64,000 nucleotides of DNA, taken from Larus michahellis. Its lineage: Eukaryota > Chordata > Aves > Charadriiformes > Laridae. Positions 61,472 to 64,000 of the stretch are shown here, one piece after another. The position numbers and the translations under genes were made by a program. Every line of letters begins with the position of its first letter. The stretch's first letter is position 1. The notes beneath the pieces are model-generated. The model had not been told where the DNA came from and searched no databases. It saw only the letters and a list, made by a program, of their open reading frames with translations. The DNA is taken from NCBI RefSeq assembly GCF_964199755.1, contig NC_133896.1, forward strand, positions 70,900,642-70,964,641, in the 5' to 3' direction.

Positions 61472-64000
61472 GAAGTTGGCTCAGCCGACTGATGCCTCCA
61501 AAATAGTTATTTGTTTTAAATGTTCCCTTAGAAGGTTTATGACACTTGTCGTTAAGGATTCACTCGGATTAATGAGTAAAGGTAACAGAAATGAGAACAA
61601 ACTGGTTGCCTTGACTAAAACAGCACCTCAAAAGTGTGTATTAACTTTAAAGAATGATTATTGATTTATTTTTTTAATGCATTTGTTCAAAGTTAAAGCT
61701 CTGAAATTGAATCCTTGGCCTCAGCACAAAGGTGCTGAGCTTTCCACCACAGAACGATATGATGGGAGGAGCTCTTGCTGGAATTAGCCTGAAGAAACGG
61801 GATCGATGAAGAACATCTCTCTCTTGTCCGAATGTTTCAGCCTTGCTGGTGTTTACCTGATGACTGGTTTTCAGCATAAGACTGGATTTAGGGATTTTTC
61901 AACCTGTAAATAATTAAATTGTCTGATGTTTCCATTAACAAAAGAAAGGGTGTGTGATTTGCAGGTCTGAAAGCACAAAGCTGGGATACTGGAAGGCACA
62001 TGCAACCCTTACTCTTTCTATGTGTCCTTGTTAATGTTTCTTTGAAATCTGTAGATGAAAAAGATTTCTAGCAATGTAAAGGAATTATTATTTTGATTTG
62101 TCATAACACAGCTAAGACTTCAGAGAAGATGGGCACCACTCAAATGCTTCACTGAGAAAGCATATCAAAGGAGTACTTTTTTCTTCTTCTTTCCGGCAGT
62201 GCGCCTTTCTGACTTTTCCTAATTGCACTTATCTGAGCTTTTGCCAGGCACAGAGATATATATTTAGTCCTACTGTCTCTCTTATTGCTTGGAGCATTAA
62301 TAAAATTCAACAGCAGGATAGTTTTCTAGTTTAATTCTGAGAGAAATTGTTCACTCATAAAGAATTAAAATCCATAAATCCATGAAAAAATAATTGAAAT
62401 TCATTATAACTTCAACAGAAGAGCTTCCCACTGGAAACAATGATTTTTATTTTTTGATGAGAGCGATTTTAAACCACAGAGTTGATATTGTTCTCCAGTA
62501 GAGCAAACTGACAACGATATAATTTCACTAGCTTCAGTCATCTTTTCCTGTTGTAAGAAAGAGATTCATTGTTGCCATAGACAAGCTACAGTTTTAACAT
62601 GTTTTTTCCCAAAGGAGATTTAAATTTAATTGTTATTCCCTTAAAATACAAAGCTGTGCACACACTAACCAAGAATGTGTGAACTGGTACAACCAGAAAT
62701 CAATGCAAACGGGACAAGCTTCGCTCCTTGCGGCTGTGACAAAGGTTGTGTTTGAACTCTGTGCTGAATGTGAGCATGCTTAAGCATCCTGCAGAAGCCA
62801 GTTGAGATAATCTATGCTATTACACCTCGTCTCCAAAATGCACTGAGAGGGTTTCTTCTTGAAAGTTGGCAGGAAAGGCCCCATTTTGCTAAGTTGTTGA
62901 CTTGTGATAAGTTGTAACCAGGTTCTTGATGGTAACTTTTCCTTTTCTGTAGCATGAAAGATGTACATTCCAAGTCTTTGAACTCACCTGCATGTTAGTT
63001 TACATCTCCAAGAGCCTTGAATACCAGCCATTATATTTTTGATAACACCCAGCCTTCCTTTGCTGTAGGTTAGGAAGAGGAGCTTACTACAGTGAATGTT
63101 GTCTTCATATTTCTTCCTGTGTGTTAAGTTGAACGTGATTCAGTATGCATAGACACTGTCAAATTCAGTTGGTCATTCAGAAGAGAGTGTCTTTTAACTA
63201 GCCTCTTACATTCTACAGTGTTTCTCTGATAGTTCCTCCCCATGGGTTTCTATTTTGGAGTGGTGGATTTTTTTGTTTGGGTGGGTTTTTTTATTTTTGA
63301 AAATAATACGCTTGTTGCAACTTTAGGGTATGTTTGTGTCACATCACATTTCACCAAGGTTTTGGTACATTAGGCACATTTCCTGAGTTGCTATTTCCCT
63401 AAACAGAAGATCCATCTCTGGAGTGCATCAGACTTTTGAACAGTCATAGCCCTGTACAAGGGTGCAAATGCCAAGTTAAACACACTTCTCAAAAGAAGTA
63501 CTTTTCTGTCTGTACGGGGTGGGGAAAAGGATTATGTATGTCTTTGCTTCGTATCACATATCGAAACTTTCTCTGTTTACCTTCTCCCTAACCCCACTGC
63601 AGAATCCGAAGAGATTAATTTTTCAGTGTTTTTTTTTCCTTAAGGCATGTCTTCTTTGAGGTTTTTTCCTGTGCAGCTTTGCCTTAGTTTTCCTATGCTT
63701 TTTTTGAAAAGGGAACAATCATTGGGAATGAAAATTTATGAAGTGAGCCCAGTCTAGCAGTAACTCTCTTCAGAGGAACCTGTCTTTAAAAGATTTCCAT
63801 AAAAAACATGAGAAAGGAATTGAAAAAGAGGAAAAGAAAAATGAAAGGCTGTTATGGCCTTTATCTTAACAAACGTTTTATTTATTTTTTTTGTAGTTCA
63901 CTATTTATCCCAGGGTTTTAAATGTAATGTGATCAATTCTGTAATACTTGTTTGTAAAACCGGTTTATACATAATATATGCATGCACACAGAGGAGACAA

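Larger units (their letters stand above)
53639..64000. other. Intergenic, no gene seen
   Basis: AT-rich with T/G-rich tracts (55.35, 58.4, 59.4, 59.75 and 63.27 kb), the C18 run and the 61.4-kb hairpin. A 146-codon minus-strand frame at 55237-55677 is low-complexity in part and unrecognised. Confidence 0.55.

Noticed and set aside
1-64000. CRISPR arrays, bacterial operons, tRNA or rRNA genes, intact retrovirus
   Set aside because: None seen. Repeats are eukaryotic interspersed elements and simple tracts, and no gag/pol/env-like frames were noticed.

Overview
The window looks like a piece of a bird (sauropsid) chromosome. The evidence is several CR1 LINE copies with the avian 3' end (short ATTCTATG-type terminal repeats), remnants of MIR-like SINEs, two CpG islands, low gene density and one vertebrate gene with GT-AG introns. 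There are no bacterial operons, CRISPR arrays or recognisable tRNA/rRNA genes.

The only protein-coding gene I can support is RERGL (RERG-like, a Ras-superfamily small GTPase). It lies on the minus strand in five coding exons between 30552 and 23465. I joined the exons by splice site and phase. They give a 615-nt CDS including the stop (204 residues), collinear with the human protein as I know it. The first two exons sit in a strong CpG island (about 30120-30960). A TATA-like box lies about 40 bp upstream of the ATG, and a candidate poly(A) signal about 355 bp after the stop. A segment of about 200-245 bp occurs twice in the same orientation, once in intron 2 and once just upstream of the gene, so the copies flank exons 1 and 2.

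Layout. 1-23090: gene-poor DNA with an orphan CpG island (3.4-4.0 kb), a young CR1 3' end (6.7-7.0 kb), a long old CR1 in reverse (12.3-13.6 kb) and old SINE-like remnants. 23090-30960: RERGL, its introns and promoter. 31-64 kb: intergenic DNA upstream of RERGL, holding two CR1 copies in tandem (38.5-40.6 kb), three CR1 3' ends (47.5, 50.0 and 53.2 kb), homopolymer and T/G-rich tracts, and a perfect 13-bp hairpin at 61.4 kb. In mammals RERGL lies between an LMO3-side gene desert and PIK3C2G. I saw no exon of either neighbour.

I did not find a convincing undescribed system. The best leads are the duplicated candidate regulatory block around RERGL exons 1-2, the non-canonical GTPase motifs of RERGL, and the orphan CpG island.
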